This document shows, piece after piece, positions 19,808-32,064 of a stretch of DNA of 64,000 bases; the stretch's first letter is position 1, and each line of letters begins with the position of its first letter. The DNA is from Staphylococcus gallinarum (GTDB lineage: Bacteria > Bacillota > Bacilli > Staphylococcales > Staphylococcaceae): positions 682,001-746,000 of the forward strand of contig NZ_JXCF01000007.1 of assembly GCF_000875895.1 (NCBI RefSeq). Reading direction: 5' to 3'. A program made the translations under genes and the position numbers. The notes beneath the pieces were generated by a model, which saw only the letters and a program-made list of their open reading frames with translations, was not told where the DNA came from and ran no database searches.

Positions 19808-22579
19808 TTAAACTAGTGTCTTAACGACAGATTGACAACGTGGACATAAATGATCTAACTCGCCAACAGATCCAAGTTCATCGCTATAATTCCAGCAACG
19901 TTCACATTTTTCTCCATGTGCATGTTCAATTTTGATGTCACCATAATTATAGGTTTCACCGCTATCAACTTTATCAACAACTTCAGCTTGTGAAGTGATA
20001 AACAATTGTTGTAAATCAGTAAATTGTTGTAAGAATGACGTAGCATCAAAGTGTTCGTTACTACTAATAATTACTTTTGCCTCAAGTGATTTACCGATTA
20101 CCTTTTCATTACGTGCAACTTCTAAAGCACGGTTAACGTCATCACGCAATTTCATAAATGTATTCCATTTTTCTACAAATGCACTATCAATTTCAACGCG
20201 TTCAGGCATACGTGTTAAATGTACACTTTCTTCTTCAACATGAGGTATATGCGACCAAACTTCTTCTGCTGTATGTGCTAAAATTGGAGCCAATAATTTC
20301 GTCATATCGACAACAATTTGATATAGCACTGTTTGCATACTACGGCGTTTTAATGAATCTTGTTCTTCGATATACAAGATATCTTTACCATAATCTAAGT
20401 AGAAATTACTTAGTTCTACATTAATGAAGTTTTGTAATTCTTGATAAATATCTAAATAGTCAAAGTTATCATAATGATCTAATGTACTTGTTGTAAATTC
20501 ACGTAATCGATTTAATACATATTTATCAACATCTAATAATTGATCTTCAGCAACTGCGTTTGTATTTGGATTATAGTCATTTAAGTTACCTAACATAAAT
20601 CTTAATGTATTTCTAATTTTACGATATACATCAGACGTTTGCTTTAAGATTTCTTCAGAAATACGTACGTCAGCTAAATAGTCCACACTACTTACCCATA
20701 AACGTGCAATGTCAGCACCTTTTTGTTTCACGATTTGATCTGGCACAATTGTATTACCTAATGATTTACTCATTTTTTTACCTTCGCCATCCATAACAAA
20801 TCCGTGAGATAATAACATTTTATATGGAGATTGTCCTCTTGTAGCTACTGATGTCGTAATTGAAGAGTTAAACCAACCTCGATATTGGTCACTACCTTCA
20901 AGGTATAAGTCAGCAGGATACGATAATTCTGGTCGTTCTTCTAACACACCTCTATGAGATGAACCAGAATCAAACCAAACATCCATAATATCTGTTTCTT
21001 TTGTAAATTCACCATTCGGACTACCTGGATGTGTAAAGCCTTCAGGTAATAATGCTTTAGCATCTCTTTCAAACCAAATGTTAGAACCATGTTCTTGGAA
21101 TAAATCTGCTACATGATTAACTGTTTCTTTCGTCATGATGATGTCACCATTTTCAGCATAAAATACTGGTAGTGGTACACCCCAAACACGTTGACGTGAA
21201 ATAACCCATTCACCACGGTCACGAATCATATTATAGATACGTGTTTTACCCCAATCAACTTTAAATGTAGTGTCTGTAATCGCATCTAAGATATCTTGAC
21301 GGACTTTATCAATAGATGCAAACCACTGCGGCGTAGCTCTAAAGATAACAGGTTTCTTTGTACGCCAATCATGAGGGTAACTATGTGTAATAAATTCTAG
21401 TTTTAATAATGCGCCTTTTTCTGTTAATAAATCAGTAATTTCTTTATTTGCTTTATCATAAAACAGTCCTGCAAACTGGCCAGCTTCTTCTGTAAAGACA
21501 CCTTTATCATCTACTGGACTAATAACTGGTAAATTGTATTTTTGACCAACGATATAGTCATCTTCCCCGTGTCCAGGTGCTGTATGAACGCAACCTGTAC
21601 CTGCATCTGTAGTAACGTGTAAACCGTTAATTACTAATGATGTACGATCAACAAATGGATGCTGTGCTTCAACAAATGGATGCTGTGCTTCAACATATTC
21701 TAATTCTTTACCTGTAAATGTTTTATCTAATTTAACATCGTTATCATCCCAACCTAAAGTTTCAGCAACACTTTGAGCTAGATCCTTACCGATGATAAAT
21801 TTCTCACCATTTACTTCATATTGGCCATAAGTCAAATCAGGGTGTACAGTAATAGCTACATTTGAAGGTAATGTCCAAGGTGTAGTTGTCCAGATAATAA
21901 ACTTAGCATCTTCATCCACTATGCCTTTACCATCTTTAACATCAAATGCTACAAAGATTGAAGCAGAACGCTTGTCATGATACTCAATTTCAGCTTCAGC
22001 TAGTGATGACTCACTTGAAGGTGACCAATAAACTGGCTTTTTCCCTTTATAGATTAAACCTTTATCTGCCATTTCACCGAATAAACGAATTTGAGCAGCT
22101 TCATATTCTGGTTCTAACGTAATATATGGATTGTTAAAGTCACCCTTGATACCTAAACGTTTAAAGTCATTTTTCTGACCTTCGATTTGTTTTAATGCAA
22201 ATGCTTCACATTTTTCTCTGAATTCTGCAACAGATAATTCTTTTCGTTTAACACCCTTTTTAGTTAACGCTTGTTCAATTGGTAAACCGTGCGTATCCCA
22301 ACCTGGTACATATGGTGCATAAAAGCCTTGCATTGATTTATATCGCGTAATAATATCTTTCAAGATTTTGTTTAATGCATGTCCCATGTGTAAATTACCA
22401 TTAGCATATGGTGGACCATCATGAAGAATATAAGATGGGTTTCCTTTATTTTGGTCTAATACTTTTTGATAAATATTTTTTGCTTCCCATTCTTCTTGAA
22501 TTTTCGGCTCTTTATTTGGCAATCCCCCACGCATTGGGAAAGCTGTCTTTGGCATTAATAATGTTTCTTTATAATCCAT
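19808..22579 (-). CDS. ileS: Isoleucyl-tRNA synthetase
   Basis: 923 residues, charges tRNA-Ile and edits valine. The class I signatures are present: HMGH in [15 protein letters not shown] and KMSKS near residue 600. The editing domain lies between them. The C-terminal zinc site has CERCWNY and CPRCQ. In the editing domain, near residues 296-310, the motif VEAQHPF is repeated twice in a row because of a 21-bp tandem duplication. The S. aureus protein has one copy. The overall look is of the mupirocin-sensitive chromosomal type. Expression is controlled by the T-box upstream. Confidence 0.97.
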   Translation of the reverse strand: MDYKETLLMPKTAFPMRGGLPNKEPKIQEEWEAKNIYQKVLDQNKGNPSYILHDGPPYANGNLHMGHALNKILKDIITRYKSMQGFYAPYVPGWDTHGLPIEQALTKKGVKRKELSVAEFREKCEAFALKQIEGQKNDFKRLGIKGDFNNPYITLEPEYEAAQIRLFGEMADKGLIYKGKKPVYWSPSSESSLAEAEIEYHDKRSASIFVAFDVKDGKGIVDEDAKFIIWTTTPWTLPSNVAITVHPDLTYGQYEVNGEKFIIGKDLAQSVAETLGWDDNDVKLDKTFTGKELEYVEAQHPFVEAQHPFVDRTSLVINGLHVTTDAGTGCVHTAPGHGEDDYIVGQKYNLPVISPVDDKGVFTEEAGQFAGLFYDKANKEITDLLTEKGALLKLEFITHSYPHDWRTKKPVIFRATPQWFASIDKVRQDILDAITDTTFKVDWGKTRIYNMIRDRGEWVISRQRVWGVPLPVFYAENGDIIMTKETVNHVADLFQEHGSNIWFERDAKALLPEGFTHPGSPNGEFTKETDIMDVWFDSGSSHRGVLEERPELSYPADLYLEGSDQYRGWFNSSITTSVATRGQSPYKMLLSHGFVMDGEGKKMSKSLGNTIVPDQIVKQKGADIARLWVSSVDYLADVRISEEILKQTSDVYRKIRNTLRFMLGNLNDYNPNTNAVAEDQLLDVDKYVLNRLREFTTSTLDHYDNFDYLDIYQELQNFINVELSNFYLDYGKDILYIEEQDSLKRRSMQTVLYQIVVDMTKLLAPILAHTAEEVWSHIPHVEEESVHLTRMPERVEIDSAFVEKWNTFMKLRDDVNRALEVARNEKVIGKSLEAKVIISSNEHFDATSFLQQFTDLQQLFITSQAEVVDKVDSGETYNYGDIKIEHAHGEKCERCWNYSDELGSVGELDHLCPRCQSVVKTLV
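21651..21692. repeat. Exact 21-bp tandem duplication inside ileS
   Basis: The unit starting ACAAATGGATGC occurs twice without a gap and without a mismatch. It adds exactly seven codons (VEAQHPF), so the frame is kept. Confidence 0.95.
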
Positions 22580-22636
22580 TTTCTACACTCCTTAATACAT
22601 TTTTCCTCTATTGTGTTTCAATTTAATAACAATAAA

Positions 22637-22800
22637 AAGAACTCTAAGTTCAATTAACAGGGACGATATAAACCGCGTTACCACCCTATTTAACTCAACT
22701 TAGAGTTCTCTCATTGTGCTGTATTGAACTATGGATAACAGTGATATAAGTAATATACATATAAAAGGCTCTCACTATCCCTTTCTCGCTTTGATATGCT
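22637..22800 (-). promoter_or_regulatory. T-box riboswitch (tRNA-Ile) upstream of ileS
   Basis: The conserved T-box core AGGGTGGTAACGCGG is read on the minus strand at about 22690-22676. It is followed by CGTCCCTG and a terminator whose arms are AGAACTCTAAGTT and AACTTAGAGTTCT with TTTTTATT after. The 5' part has AGCGAGAAAGGGATAGTGAGAGCC, typical of Stem I. An ATC triplet followed by A at 22745-22743 is the likely isoleucine specifier. Confidence 0.95.
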
Positions 22801-22821
22801 GTATTATTACTTACGTGTCTG

Positions 22822-23430
22822 TTATTTCTTATCTGTACTTTCACTCGTAGCATCAGCTGATTGATTATCCGCTTCTGCTTTAGCTTTTAAAGCTTTCTCT
22901 TCTTCTGTTAATTCATTGTCATTTAAATGATTGACATTTTCTTCTGTAACTTGTTCAGCATCTAAGTCATAATTGAGTAAATAATCCCAATCTTCATTTT
23001 TTAATAGGTCTAACTGTGCTTCAACAAGCATACGGAATCTAGAACGGAAAATCTTAGATTGACGTTTCATATCTTCAGTTTGGAATGACAAACGACGCGC
23101 TTTTTCAACACCGTCATTTACAATTCGATCTGCTTCTGCTTTGGCCTTTGCAATTGTTGCCTCTGCCTCTTTATTTGCTGCAGCTTTTGTCTCTTCACCA
23201 GCCTGCTTAGCTTGAATTAAAGCATCGCTAACAGATTGATGAACATCTTTATAAGACTGAATATTCGTCTCTTTATCTTCTATAACTTTTTCTAATTGTT
23301 TTTTATCTTCTTTTAATCTTTCGATTTCATTACTTAATTGTTGTAAATAACTCTCTACTTCAGTAGGCTCAAAACCATTTTTGGCTTGAGTAAAAGTTTT
23401 ATTTTTAATTTCACTAGGTGTAAAAGGCAT
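22822..23430 (-). CDS. divIVA: DivIVA, polar/septal coiled-coil protein
   Basis: 202 residues. The N-terminal lipid-binding domain has the conserved start MPFTPSEIKNKTF and FEPTEVESYL. It is followed by a long coiled coil rich in Ala, Lys and Glu, and an acidic, disordered C-terminus. DivIVA binds curved membrane at the septum and interacts with division and chromosome proteins. It ends 22 bases before the T-box of ileS, whose promoter may lie inside this gene. Confidence 0.95.
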   Translation of the reverse strand: MPFTPSEIKNKTFTQAKNGFEPTEVESYLQQLSNEIERLKEDKKQLEKVIEDKETNIQSYKDVHQSVSDALIQAKQAGEETKAAANKEAEATIAKAKAEADRIVNDGVEKARRLSFQTEDMKRQSKIFRSRFRMLVEAQLDLLKNEDWDYLLNYDLDAEQVTEENVNHLNDNELTEEEKALKAKAEADNQSADATSESTDKK

Positions 23431-23588
23431 ACATTATCCTCCCTTAATCATACACTATTTTATCATTTCAATAAATACGAGAAATAGTATTCTTTGCAGT
23501 TTATTTTATATACTATACTGTAAATGTCGTACAAAAATCAACAATTATTTATTCATAACATATCGTCAACGACAAGTTAAGTATAACA

Positions 23589-24305
23589 TTATTTGAATAA
23601 AGTTTCGTATGAAATTCTAACTTTATCCTTTTTCGTAGTACCACCAATGTCAGTAACTTTGGCACGACCAAACCCTTGGATAGATAATAGATCCCCACTT
23701 GCTAACTGAAAATCAGCTGCATCGATAATCGTATGATTCACTTTAACGCGCTTCTTATCTATTAATTGTTTGGCAATTGTTCTTGATTTACGAATCATTT
23801 CTTTCAATACAACATCAAGTCTTAATGCACTTACGGTTGTATTGAATGACTTCCATTCCTCTTTTGATTGTATCATATCTGATAACGGAATAGAATTAAG
23901 TTTAACTGTAGCACCTTTGATGCGATTTAATTCAAGTAACATGTAAGATTCTAATTGTTTTGTCAATGTAAACTGTATTTCTCCATCTATGACGATGTCA
24001 CCTAACTGCTCTCTTTCAATACCTAATGACATAATTGTACCAAGTATATGTTGATGTTGTAATGTAACGAATTTTTCTGGATAATCAACTGCCATTAGTA
24101 CAATTTCAAAGTCTGAATCCTCAGGTTCAAAATAAGTAGGCGCTATAATCGCTCGTTTGCGTTCTGCATGTTTACCTCCATACAAATGCACTGTTAATTC
24201 TTCGAAACTCGCTACTATTACCTCTAAAATATATTGTTCTCTTGGGTCTAAGAAATTCGTTAGTATTGGTGCATATTGCTCATTAGCTCGTTTACATTTA
24301 TCCAT
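23589..24305 (-). CDS. ylmH: YlmH/RqcP2-like S4-domain RNA-binding protein; start region unusual
   Basis: 238 residues from the first ATG, with an S4 RNA-binding domain at the C-terminus (RLDVVLKEMIRKSRTIAKQL). YlmH acts with RqcH in ribosome quality control in some Firmicutes and lies in the division cluster. B. subtilis YlmH starts MSDIYQHFRKDE. Here the matching residues IDIYQHFRKEEQQL lie in frame upstream of the ATG, from 24359, with no ATG, GTG or TTG among them. A GGAGTG ribosome site precedes ATG at 24364, which is out of frame by one base. Either translation starts at ATC 24359, or a one-base deletion has cut the N-terminus, or the base is an error. Confidence 0.88.
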   Translation of the reverse strand: MDKCKRANEQYAPILTNFLDPREQYILEVIVASFEELTVHLYGGKHAERKRAIIAPTYFEPEDSDFEIVLMAVDYPEKFVTLQHQHILGTIMSLGIEREQLGDIVIDGEIQFTLTKQLESYMLLELNRIKGATVKLNSIPLSDMIQSKEEWKSFNTTVSALRLDVVLKEMIRKSRTIAKQLIDKKRVKVNHTIIDAADFQLASGDLLSIQGFGRAKVTDIGGTTKKDKVRISYETLFK

Positions 24306-24385
24306 TAAGTTATCAATAAGTTGTTGTTCTTCTTTTCTAAAATGTTGATAAATATCGATTGCATATCACTCCAAACACAATATAA

Positions 24386-24423
24386 AAGCACCTATCGTCA
24401 TACAATGATAACGGGAGGTGCTT
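24386..24423 (-). terminator. Hairpin between ylmG and ylmH
   Basis: AAGCACCT / AGGTGCTT arms with internal ATCAT / ATGAT pairing, then TTTTATATT on the minus strand. It ends about 20 bases before the ylmH ribosome site, so it would lower read-through into ylmH. Confidence 0.7.
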
Positions 24424-24472
24424 AATTATCGATTCATTTTACACTTAAATTCAATTTATAGTTTAGTTTGCC

Positions 24473-24763
24473 TTACGCAAGATGCATAATTATCATATTA
24501 AAAATACTCACTAAACCTCTTTGGAACAACACGAGAACAATAATTGCAACGATGGATGATATATCAATCATGCCTATCGGAGGAATAATCTTCCTAAATG
24601 GCTCTAAAAATGGCTCATATATTTTTTGTAAAAATTGTCCGAATTTATTTTCTCGTGCATTCGGTATCCATGACATAAAGAAATAAACAATCATGCCATA
24701 ATAATAAATTTGAACTAAGAATAATATAAATTTAAATACAGTTGCAAGTAAACCTACATCCAT
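24473..24763 (-). CDS. ylmG: YlmG/YggT-family membrane protein
   Basis: 96 residues with two hydrophobic stretches separated by the conserved loop around WIPNARENKFGQFLQKIYEP and the FRKIIPPIG motif. The family is linked to cell division and nucleoid or chloroplast division, but its activity is unknown. It sits in the sepF-ylmG-ylmH-divIVA order typical of Firmicutes. Confidence 0.92.
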   Translation of the reverse strand: MDVGLLATVFKFILFLVQIYYYGMIVYFFMSWIPNARENKFGQFLQKIYEPFLEPFRKIIPPIGMIDISSIVAIIVLVLFQRGLVSIFNMIIMHLA

Positions 24764-24775
24764 TTATTCTTACCT

Positions 24776-25381
24776 CTATTCACCTTGATATTCCATGTTA
24801 TCAATTTGGTCAGTTATATTGCCTGCTACTTCAACATTGTCTGGTGTACATAAAAAGATATCAGTCCCAACACGTTGAATGTCGCCACCAATTGCATAAA
24901 CAGTACCGCTTAAGAAATCTATGATTCTCTTTGCAGAAACTTTATCAATGCGTTGCAAGTTTACCAAAGTAGCTCGACGATTTTTTAGTTCATCTGCAAT
25001 ATCTTGTGTATCTGAGAATACGCGTGGCTCAAATAAACACATTTTAGAACTTTCTTGTGCAAAGCCGAATTGATCTTGTTCTTGATTATTCATATTCACA
25101 ACGTTCCTAGTATTATTATTTGATGTATTGCTAGCCATTTGATACTTCCTTTCCCCTGTAGATTGTTGTAATCTAGATGATTGTTTCTTAGGTACGGATT
25201 GTATCGCTCTTTGACGTTCATTACTCTCATTATTTGATTGTTCGTTAAAATTATTTTGAGACTGTGCTTGTTGCTTTTGATGTTGTCTATTGTCTTCTTC
25301 AGGTGGTGCTTCTAATTGGTCATCCTCTTCTTCAACCACGAAAAATCCGCTAAATAAATCTTTTAAAGCCACGGGGCTCAC
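24776..25381 (-). CDS. sepF: SepF, FtsZ-associated septum protein
   Basis: 201 residues. The N-terminal amphipathic membrane-binding helix [14 protein letters not shown] is followed by a Gln/Asn-rich linker and the conserved C-terminal SepF domain ([20 protein letters not shown] to the end). SepF rings tether FtsZ to the membrane. The start is GTG and overlaps the ylmE stop by 4 bases (GTGA). The linker is somewhat longer than in S. aureus. Confidence 0.95.
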   Translation of the reverse strand: MSPVALKDLFSGFFVVEEEDDQLEAPPEEDNRQHQKQQAQSQNNFNEQSNNESNERQRAIQSVPKKQSSRLQQSTGERKYQMASNTSNNNTRNVVNMNNQEQDQFGFAQESSKMCLFEPRVFSDTQDIADELKNRRATLVNLQRIDKVSAKRIIDFLSGTVYAIGGDIQRVGTDIFLCTPDNVEVAGNITDQIDNMEYQGE

Positions 25382-26079
25382 TCCTCTTTTCCTACAAGTT
25401 TAGTCCCAATTCTCACAAATGAGGCACCTGCTTCAGTGGCCAAATGGAAATCATTACTCATTCCCATCGACAATTCAGTACACGGTGCATAATTTAAATT
25501 GAGCGCTTTAATTTCATCTCTCTTTATTCTTAATGATTGAAACAAGTCTTTGATATACGACTCATCATCTGTTAACGGAGCCATCGTCATTAGACCGACT
25601 ACTTCTATATTATCAAATTGTGCTAATTCTTCAATAAAAGTATCTAATTCATCTAATGCCACACCTTGTTTAGATGCTTCGCCTGAAACATTTACTTGTA
25701 CAAAGCATTTGATTGTGTGTGTCGCTCTCTTATCAATTTCCTTTGCCAATTTAAGACGATCTAACGCATGAAAATAATCCACATCATTGATAACTTCTTT
25801 AACCTTTCTAGTTTGAAGCGCACCAATAAAGTGCATTGTCACGTCATTTGGTAAAGCTTGTTGCTTTTGTTGAAAACCCTCTACTCGGTTCTCACCAAAG
25901 TGTCTAATTCCTGCACGATATGCATCATTAGCTCGGTCTATTGTAACATACTTTGTAACGGCAATCACGTTTGGCAATGTTGAAATATTACCCTTGTCCG
26001 CTGACTGTCGTAGTTGTTGCTCGATGTCATTTAGATTTTCACTTACATTCACTGTATACACCTCTTTACTTTTGACCAA
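25378..26079 (-). CDS. ylmE: YggS/YlmE-family PLP homeostasis protein
   Basis: 233 residues, a single TIM-barrel domain that binds pyridoxal phosphate. The PLP lysine is in IAVTKYV, and the family motifs [23 protein letters not shown] and [10 protein letters not shown] are present. It takes part in vitamin B6 and amino acid homeostasis and is not a known enzyme. The start overlaps the end of the upstream ylmD by 14 bases. Confidence 0.94.
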   Translation of the reverse strand: MVKSKEVYTVNVSENLNDIEQQLRQSADKGNISTLPNVIAVTKYVTIDRANDAYRAGIRHFGENRVEGFQQKQQALPNDVTMHFIGALQTRKVKEVINDVDYFHALDRLKLAKEIDKRATHTIKCFVQVNVSGEASKQGVALDELDTFIEELAQFDNIEVVGLMTMAPLTDDESYIKDLFQSLRIKRDEIKALNLNYAPCTELSMGMSNDFHLATEAGASFVRIGTKLVGKEE

Positions 26080-26857
26080 TAAATGCTAACATTCTACCAG
26101 TTTGACCCTTTTCTACTCTATACGAAAAGAATAAATCCAAATCTTCGGAAGTTGCATAATCAGTAATATAAATATTTTCTTTCGGAACGCCACTATGTTG
26201 TAATAACAATGCATTAGCAACCTTTAAATCAATACCATGTCTATCTGACGCTCTCGTTTCTATATACTTTGTACTATCAATTGGCAATGCAGCAAACTTT
26301 GCTTTGATATCATCATTAATTTCATATGACATAGATGTAGCTGGTCCTATAACAACCTGTAAATCGTTTAAATTAAAGTCAATTTTATTTATCATTTCAA
26401 CCACAATTTGCCCAACCGTACCACGCCAACCTGCATGTGCTAAACCTATAAAATGATGCTTTTCACTATAAAAGTATATTGGTACACAATCAGCATAACA
26501 CATTGTTAATAATACATTAGATTCATAGCTGTACATGCCATCAACCCCATGTAAATCATCAGTTAGTGTATCGATATTCATGCCTTGATGCTCTTCTGTA
26601 ATTTCTACGACTTTATTTTCATGTGTTTGTATCGGAAACACCCAATGCGCTCTATCAAACTTTATTAATTTAGCTAGTTTTTGTTGATGTTTAGTTATAT
26701 TTTGTGGATTATCATCAATATATCGCGCCATGTTAAATGCGTGATTTGGATAATTACTAAATCCATTCTTTCGCGTTGTGATACCTAATGTAACATTTTG
26801 TAATGGGTCATCTCTATATTCTAAAATATGACTATTTTCCACAAATTTTTCTGGCAT
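26066..26857 (-). CDS. YlmD/YfiH (PgeF-type) purine nucleoside phosphorylase / polyphenol oxidase family
   Basis: 263 residues of the multicopper-oxidase-like DUF152 family. Metal-binding Cys and His residues lie in [12 protein letters not shown] and [13 protein letters not shown]. Characterised members act on purine nucleosides, and the E. coli member helps peptidoglycan fidelity. The exact role here is inferred only. It begins the ylmD-ylmE-sepF-ylmG run and is separated from ftsZ by a terminator. Confidence 0.92.
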   Translation of the reverse strand: MPEKFVENSHILEYRDDPLQNVTLGITTRKNGFSNYPNHAFNMARYIDDNPQNITKHQQKLAKLIKFDRAHWVFPIQTHENKVVEITEEHQGMNIDTLTDDLHGVDGMYSYESNVLLTMCYADCVPIYFYSEKHHFIGLAHAGWRGTVGQIVVEMINKIDFNLNDLQVVIGPATSMSYEINDDIKAKFAALPIDSTKYIETRASDRHGIDLKVANALLLQHSGVPKENIYITDYATSEDLDLFFSYRVEKGQTGRMLAFIGQK

Positions 26858-26986
26858 TATAAACCCTCCGCTAATTGTTATTCAAAATAAATGTTATTCG
26901 ATTATCCGTTTCCATTTTGATTGACTGTTACTACTTCTAATTTGAATATTGAATAGCCATAAAATAACTTCTAGAATTAAAAATCT

Positions 26987-27017
26987 AAAAAAGTCATCAG
27001 ATCTGAGACCTGATGAC
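26987..27017 (-). terminator. ftsZ terminator
   Basis: GTCATCAG / CTGATGAC with a 9-base loop, followed on the minus strand by TTTTTT. Confidence 0.88.
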
Positions 27018-27084
27018 ATAGATACTGTTATTATTACTAACTTCAGCTTAAGTATATTTTGTTTAAGACGTACTATCCGACAAA

Positions 27085-28260
27085 TTAACGTCTAGTTCTT
27101 CTTGAACGTCTTTCTTCTCTATTTCTGATGAAGCTTGGAATGTCATCTTCATTTGTTGTATGACTTCTGCTTTCAGTATTGCTTTCTACTGAGTGTGATG
27201 AGCTAGCAGCACTTGAACTAATTGAAGTTTCATTAGATGCTACGCTACCACTTGTTGCACTGCTACCAAAACCAGTATTTGAAGCTTTACGACCTTGAGA
27301 AGATGGTTTATCTTCAAATCCAGTAGCAATTACTGTAACTACAATCTCATCTTGTAATTCAGGATTGATTACTGTACCGAAAATCATGTTTACATCTTCA
27401 TCTGCAGCGTCTTGTACAATATCAGCAGCTTCTTGTGCTTCGAATAATGATAATGACTCTCCACCAGTGATGTTCATTAACACACCTTGTGCACCTACGA
27501 TTGATGTTTCTAATAATGGTGAAGAAATTGCTTTCTTAGCTGCTTCTACCGCGCGGTTTTCGCCAGAAGAAACACCAATACCCATCAATGCAGAACCTTG
27601 GTTAGACATGATTGTTTTCACGTCTGCAAAGTCAAGGTTAACTTCACCTGAAACAGCGATTAAATCAGAAATACCTTGCACACCTTGACGTAAAACATTA
27701 TCTGCTTCTTTAAATGCTTCCATCATAGGCGTTGATTTGTCAACGATGTCTAATAAACGATCGTTAGGGATAACAATTAGTGTATCAACTGCAGCTTTCA
27801 TTGATTCTACGCCTGCAGCTGCTTGAGTTTGACGTTTACGACCTTCAAAGCCGAATGGACGAGTAACAACACCAACTGTTAACGCTCCCATTTCTTTTGC
27901 GATTTTAGCTACGACTGGTGCAGCACCTGTACCAGTTCCGCCACCCATACCTGCAGTTACGAATACCATATCTGCACCTTGGATAGCATCTTCAATTTGT
28001 TCACGTGATTCTTCTGCAGCTTTTTTACCAATTTCTGGGTTAGCACCTGCACCTAAACCACGAGTTAATTTTTCCCCAATTTGGATTTTAGACTCAGCTT
28101 TAGATAAGTTTAAAGCTTGCCCGTCCGTATTGATTGAAATAAACTCAACATTGTTCATACCATGGTCAATCATTCGGTTTACAGCGTTGTTTCCGCCGCC
28201 CCCTACACCGATGACTTTTAACGTCGCTAAATGATTAAATCCTTGTTCAAATTCTAACAT
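27085..28260 (-). CDS. ftsZ: FtsZ, tubulin-like division GTPase
   Basis: 391 residues, polymerises into the Z ring. The tubulin signature GGGTGTG is at about 106-112, with the T7 catalytic NLDFADVK. The Ser/Asn-rich variable linker (about 318-370) differs from S. aureus, while the GTPase core is almost identical to it. The C-terminal tail [20 protein letters not shown] is the binding site for FtsA, SepF and EzrA. It lies 29 bases after ftsA. Confidence 0.98.
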   Translation of the reverse strand: MLEFEQGFNHLATLKVIGVGGGGNNAVNRMIDHGMNNVEFISINTDGQALNLSKAESKIQIGEKLTRGLGAGANPEIGKKAAEESREQIEDAIQGADMVFVTAGMGGGTGTGAAPVVAKIAKEMGALTVGVVTRPFGFEGRKRQTQAAAGVESMKAAVDTLIVIPNDRLLDIVDKSTPMMEAFKEADNVLRQGVQGISDLIAVSGEVNLDFADVKTIMSNQGSALMGIGVSSGENRAVEAAKKAISSPLLETSIVGAQGVLMNITGGESLSLFEAQEAADIVQDAADEDVNMIFGTVINPELQDEIVVTVIATGFEDKPSSQGRKASNTGFGSSATSGSVASNETSISSSAASSSHSVESNTESRSHTTNEDDIPSFIRNREERRSRRTRR

Positions 28261-28289
28261 TTATATTTCCTCCTAGTTTTAATGGCCAA

Positions 28290-29744
<1,455 letters not shown>

Positions 29745-29810
29745 CTATTAACAGTTTACAATACAGTTTCGCGGTTGTGAACTATAAACACATGTATTTG
29801 TCTAAATTTT

Positions 29811-30698
29811 TTAATTATTTTTGTCTTTTTTCTTATTTATCTTATTTAAAGCACTTTGCAGCTGATCTTTCGCTTTATCTTCTTGGTTATTTCCTTGTTC
29901 AACATTTTTATCCGTTTCTGATTTTTGATCAGAACCACTACTATATGGAATGAAGGAAGCACCAACAGATAAATCAATATAACCTGCTTTTTTCAAGTTT
30001 CCACTTTCATCACGATCTAATGATTGTGACATTTGAGGATAATACTTCATTTTACTACCAATTGTATTTAAGTTACCTACTACTTGAAGATTATCTGTAG
30101 TAAATAATTTCACTTGGTTTTGCATATTGGGTTGTGGATCATATTTAACTTCAGATATTAGTCCCCTAACTTTTGCTGGCATTTCAGCTAACTGTCGTAT
30201 GATTTTGTCCTTTCGTTCTTTATCGAAACCATCAATAATCGGACCATCATCCAACACACTATCTTGGAAATTTTCCAATTCAGTGCCATCCTCCGTTATT
30301 GGAACATATTTATCTTTCTTTTTAATTAATGCCACAATTTGATCTTCTGTCACTTTAACCGTCATTTTATTAGGAAAATGCTTTGTTACTTTGGCATCTT
30401 TAACTAATGTGTTTTCTTTTAATTTCTTTTCAGCTTTTGAAGTACTATAAGTATACATTCTTGAATCATCTTTAACATTTATTGCTTTACTGATATCACT
30501 CTTCGATACATTATTATTACCTTTTATCTCAACACTACTTATTTTACTCAAAGGTGTGAACATATAGATAAGTATCAATAAGATAAAAAACAACAATACA
30601 CCGAATACTGAATATTGAATTTGTTTCTGCCTTTTACGCCTTAATTCTCGTTTTTGCTTCAAGTATTCAGAGTCAAATTCACGTACTTTATCGGCCAT
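29811..30698 (-). CDS. divIB: DivIB/FtsQ division protein (short N-terminus)
   Basis: 295 residues. One transmembrane helix (about 29-48) follows a short basic cytoplasmic part (KRELRRKRQKQIQY), then an extracellular POTRA domain (from about 52) and the beta domain, ending in a charged Lys/Asn-rich tail. It recruits FtsL and DivIC partners to the septum. The S. aureus protein has about 140 more residues before the membrane segment. Here an in-frame TGA lies a few codons upstream of the ATG, so the tail is truly absent in this frame. Confidence 0.93.
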   Translation of the reverse strand: MADKVREFDSEYLKQKRELRRKRQKQIQYSVFGVLLFFILLILIYMFTPLSKISSVEIKGNNNVSKSDISKAINVKDDSRMYTYSTSKAEKKLKENTLVKDAKVTKHFPNKMTVKVTEDQIVALIKKKDKYVPITEDGTELENFQDSVLDDGPIIDGFDKERKDKIIRQLAEMPAKVRGLISEVKYDPQPNMQNQVKLFTTDNLQVVGNLNTIGSKMKYYPQMSQSLDRDESGNLKKAGYIDLSVGASFIPYSSGSDQKSETDKNVEQGNNQEDKAKDQLQSALNKINKKKDKNN

Positions 30699-30713
30699 AT
30701 TTTTTCACATCCT

Positions 30714-32063
30714 TTAGAAAGATGGCAAGTGCGCTTTGAATCTATTAATGAACTTTTCTCCACGCTCTTCAAAAGTATTGTATTGATCCCAACTTGCGCA
30801 TGCAGGAGACAATAGCACTACATCATTCGGTTCAATAATTTCTTGTATTTTATCTACAGCATCTTCAACATCAACTGCCTTAATCACATACTTACCTTGA
30901 CTCTCACCTAAATTAACAAATTTACTTTGCGTTTCACCAAACGTTACCATCACACGCACATTTTTCATATATGGTATGAGTTCATCGAAGTCATTACCAC
31001 GATTTAACCCGCCACACAACCAAATAATAGGTTGTTCAAATGAATTTAGTGCAAATTGTGTAGCTAATGTATTTGTTGCTTTGGAATCATTGTAATATTT
31101 GTTCGTTTTATTAGTTCCTATATATTGTAATCGATGTTCTATACCTGAGAATGTGGTCAAACTCTCGATGATTGCTCGTACTGAAATTCCTGCTAATAAA
31201 GCTGCTAATACAGCAGCAAGAATATTCTCTAAGTTGTGTTCACCAGGTAACACTAAATCATCTTTATGTATGATTCTGAAACCTTTAAACACGATATACC
31301 CATCTTTAACGTATATACCATCTACTTCTTGTTGTGTTGAAAAATAATATGTTTTTGCTTTTAAAGTTTCTGACTCAATCAAATGCCTTTGATGATAGTT
31401 ACAAATCAAATAATCATCTGCTGTTTGATTTTCATAAATTTTTTTCTTTGCATTTTGATAATTTTCTAATGTTTCATGATAATCGATATGTGCAGAGTAA
31501 ATATTAGTAATAATTGCTATATGTGGCTTATATTGATCTATTCCAAGTAATTGGAATGATGATAATTCAGTAACAAGATAATCAGTTGATGTTACTTCCT
31601 GTGCAACCTTTGAAGCAACAAAACCGATATTACCTGATATTTTGCCTGTAACTCGACTTTTTTGAAACATATCACCAATAAGAGAGGTAACTGTTGTTTT
31701 ACCATTTGTACCTGTTACACCGATAATCGGCGCTTCAGATATTAAATAGCTTAGTTCAACTTCAGTTAATATCTTCAGACCTTTTTTAACAGCTGCATCA
31801 ATAAGTGGTACGTGGTAAGGAATACCCGGATTCTTAATAACTACAGGATTATTATCCAATAATGACAGTGGATGTTCACCACCAATTACTGTAATACCCA
31901 TATTTTCTAAATCTTTAGCATGTGAGTCATTACTTAAATCTTTTCCGTCATTGACGATTACATTGGCACCCAATTTATTTAATAATTTAGCTGCTTCATA
32001 GCCACTTTTGGCAAGTCCAACAACTAATACATCTCTATTTTCTAACCCTGTATAATTTAGCAA
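30714..32063 (-). CDS. murD: UDP-N-acetylmuramoylalanine-D-glutamate ligase
   Basis: 449 residues, adds D-glutamate to UDP-MurNAc-L-Ala. The ATP loop [14 protein letters not shown] is at about 115-128, with later Mur ligase motifs [15 protein letters not shown] and [12 protein letters not shown]. The one-base gap to mraY reflects the tightly packed wall-precursor operon. Confidence 0.97.
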   Translation of the reverse strand: MLNYTGLENRDVLVVGLAKSGYEAAKLLNKLGANVIVNDGKDLSNDSHAKDLENMGITVIGGEHPLSLLDNNPVVIKNPGIPYHVPLIDAAVKKGLKILTEVELSYLISEAPIIGVTGTNGKTTVTSLIGDMFQKSRVTGKISGNIGFVASKVAQEVTSTDYLVTELSSFQLLGIDQYKPHIAIITNIYSAHIDYHETLENYQNAKKKIYENQTADDYLICNYHQRHLIESETLKAKTYYFSTQQEVDGIYVKDGYIVFKGFRIIHKDDLVLPGEHNLENILAAVLAALLAGISVRAIIESLTTFSGIEHRLQYIGTNKTNKYYNDSKATNTLATQFALNSFEQPIIWLCGGLNRGNDFDELIPYMKNVRVMVTFGETQSKFVNLGESQGKYVIKAVDVEDAVDKIQEIIEPNDVVLLSPACASWDQYNTFEERGEKFINRFKAHLPSF

Positions 32064-32064
32064 T

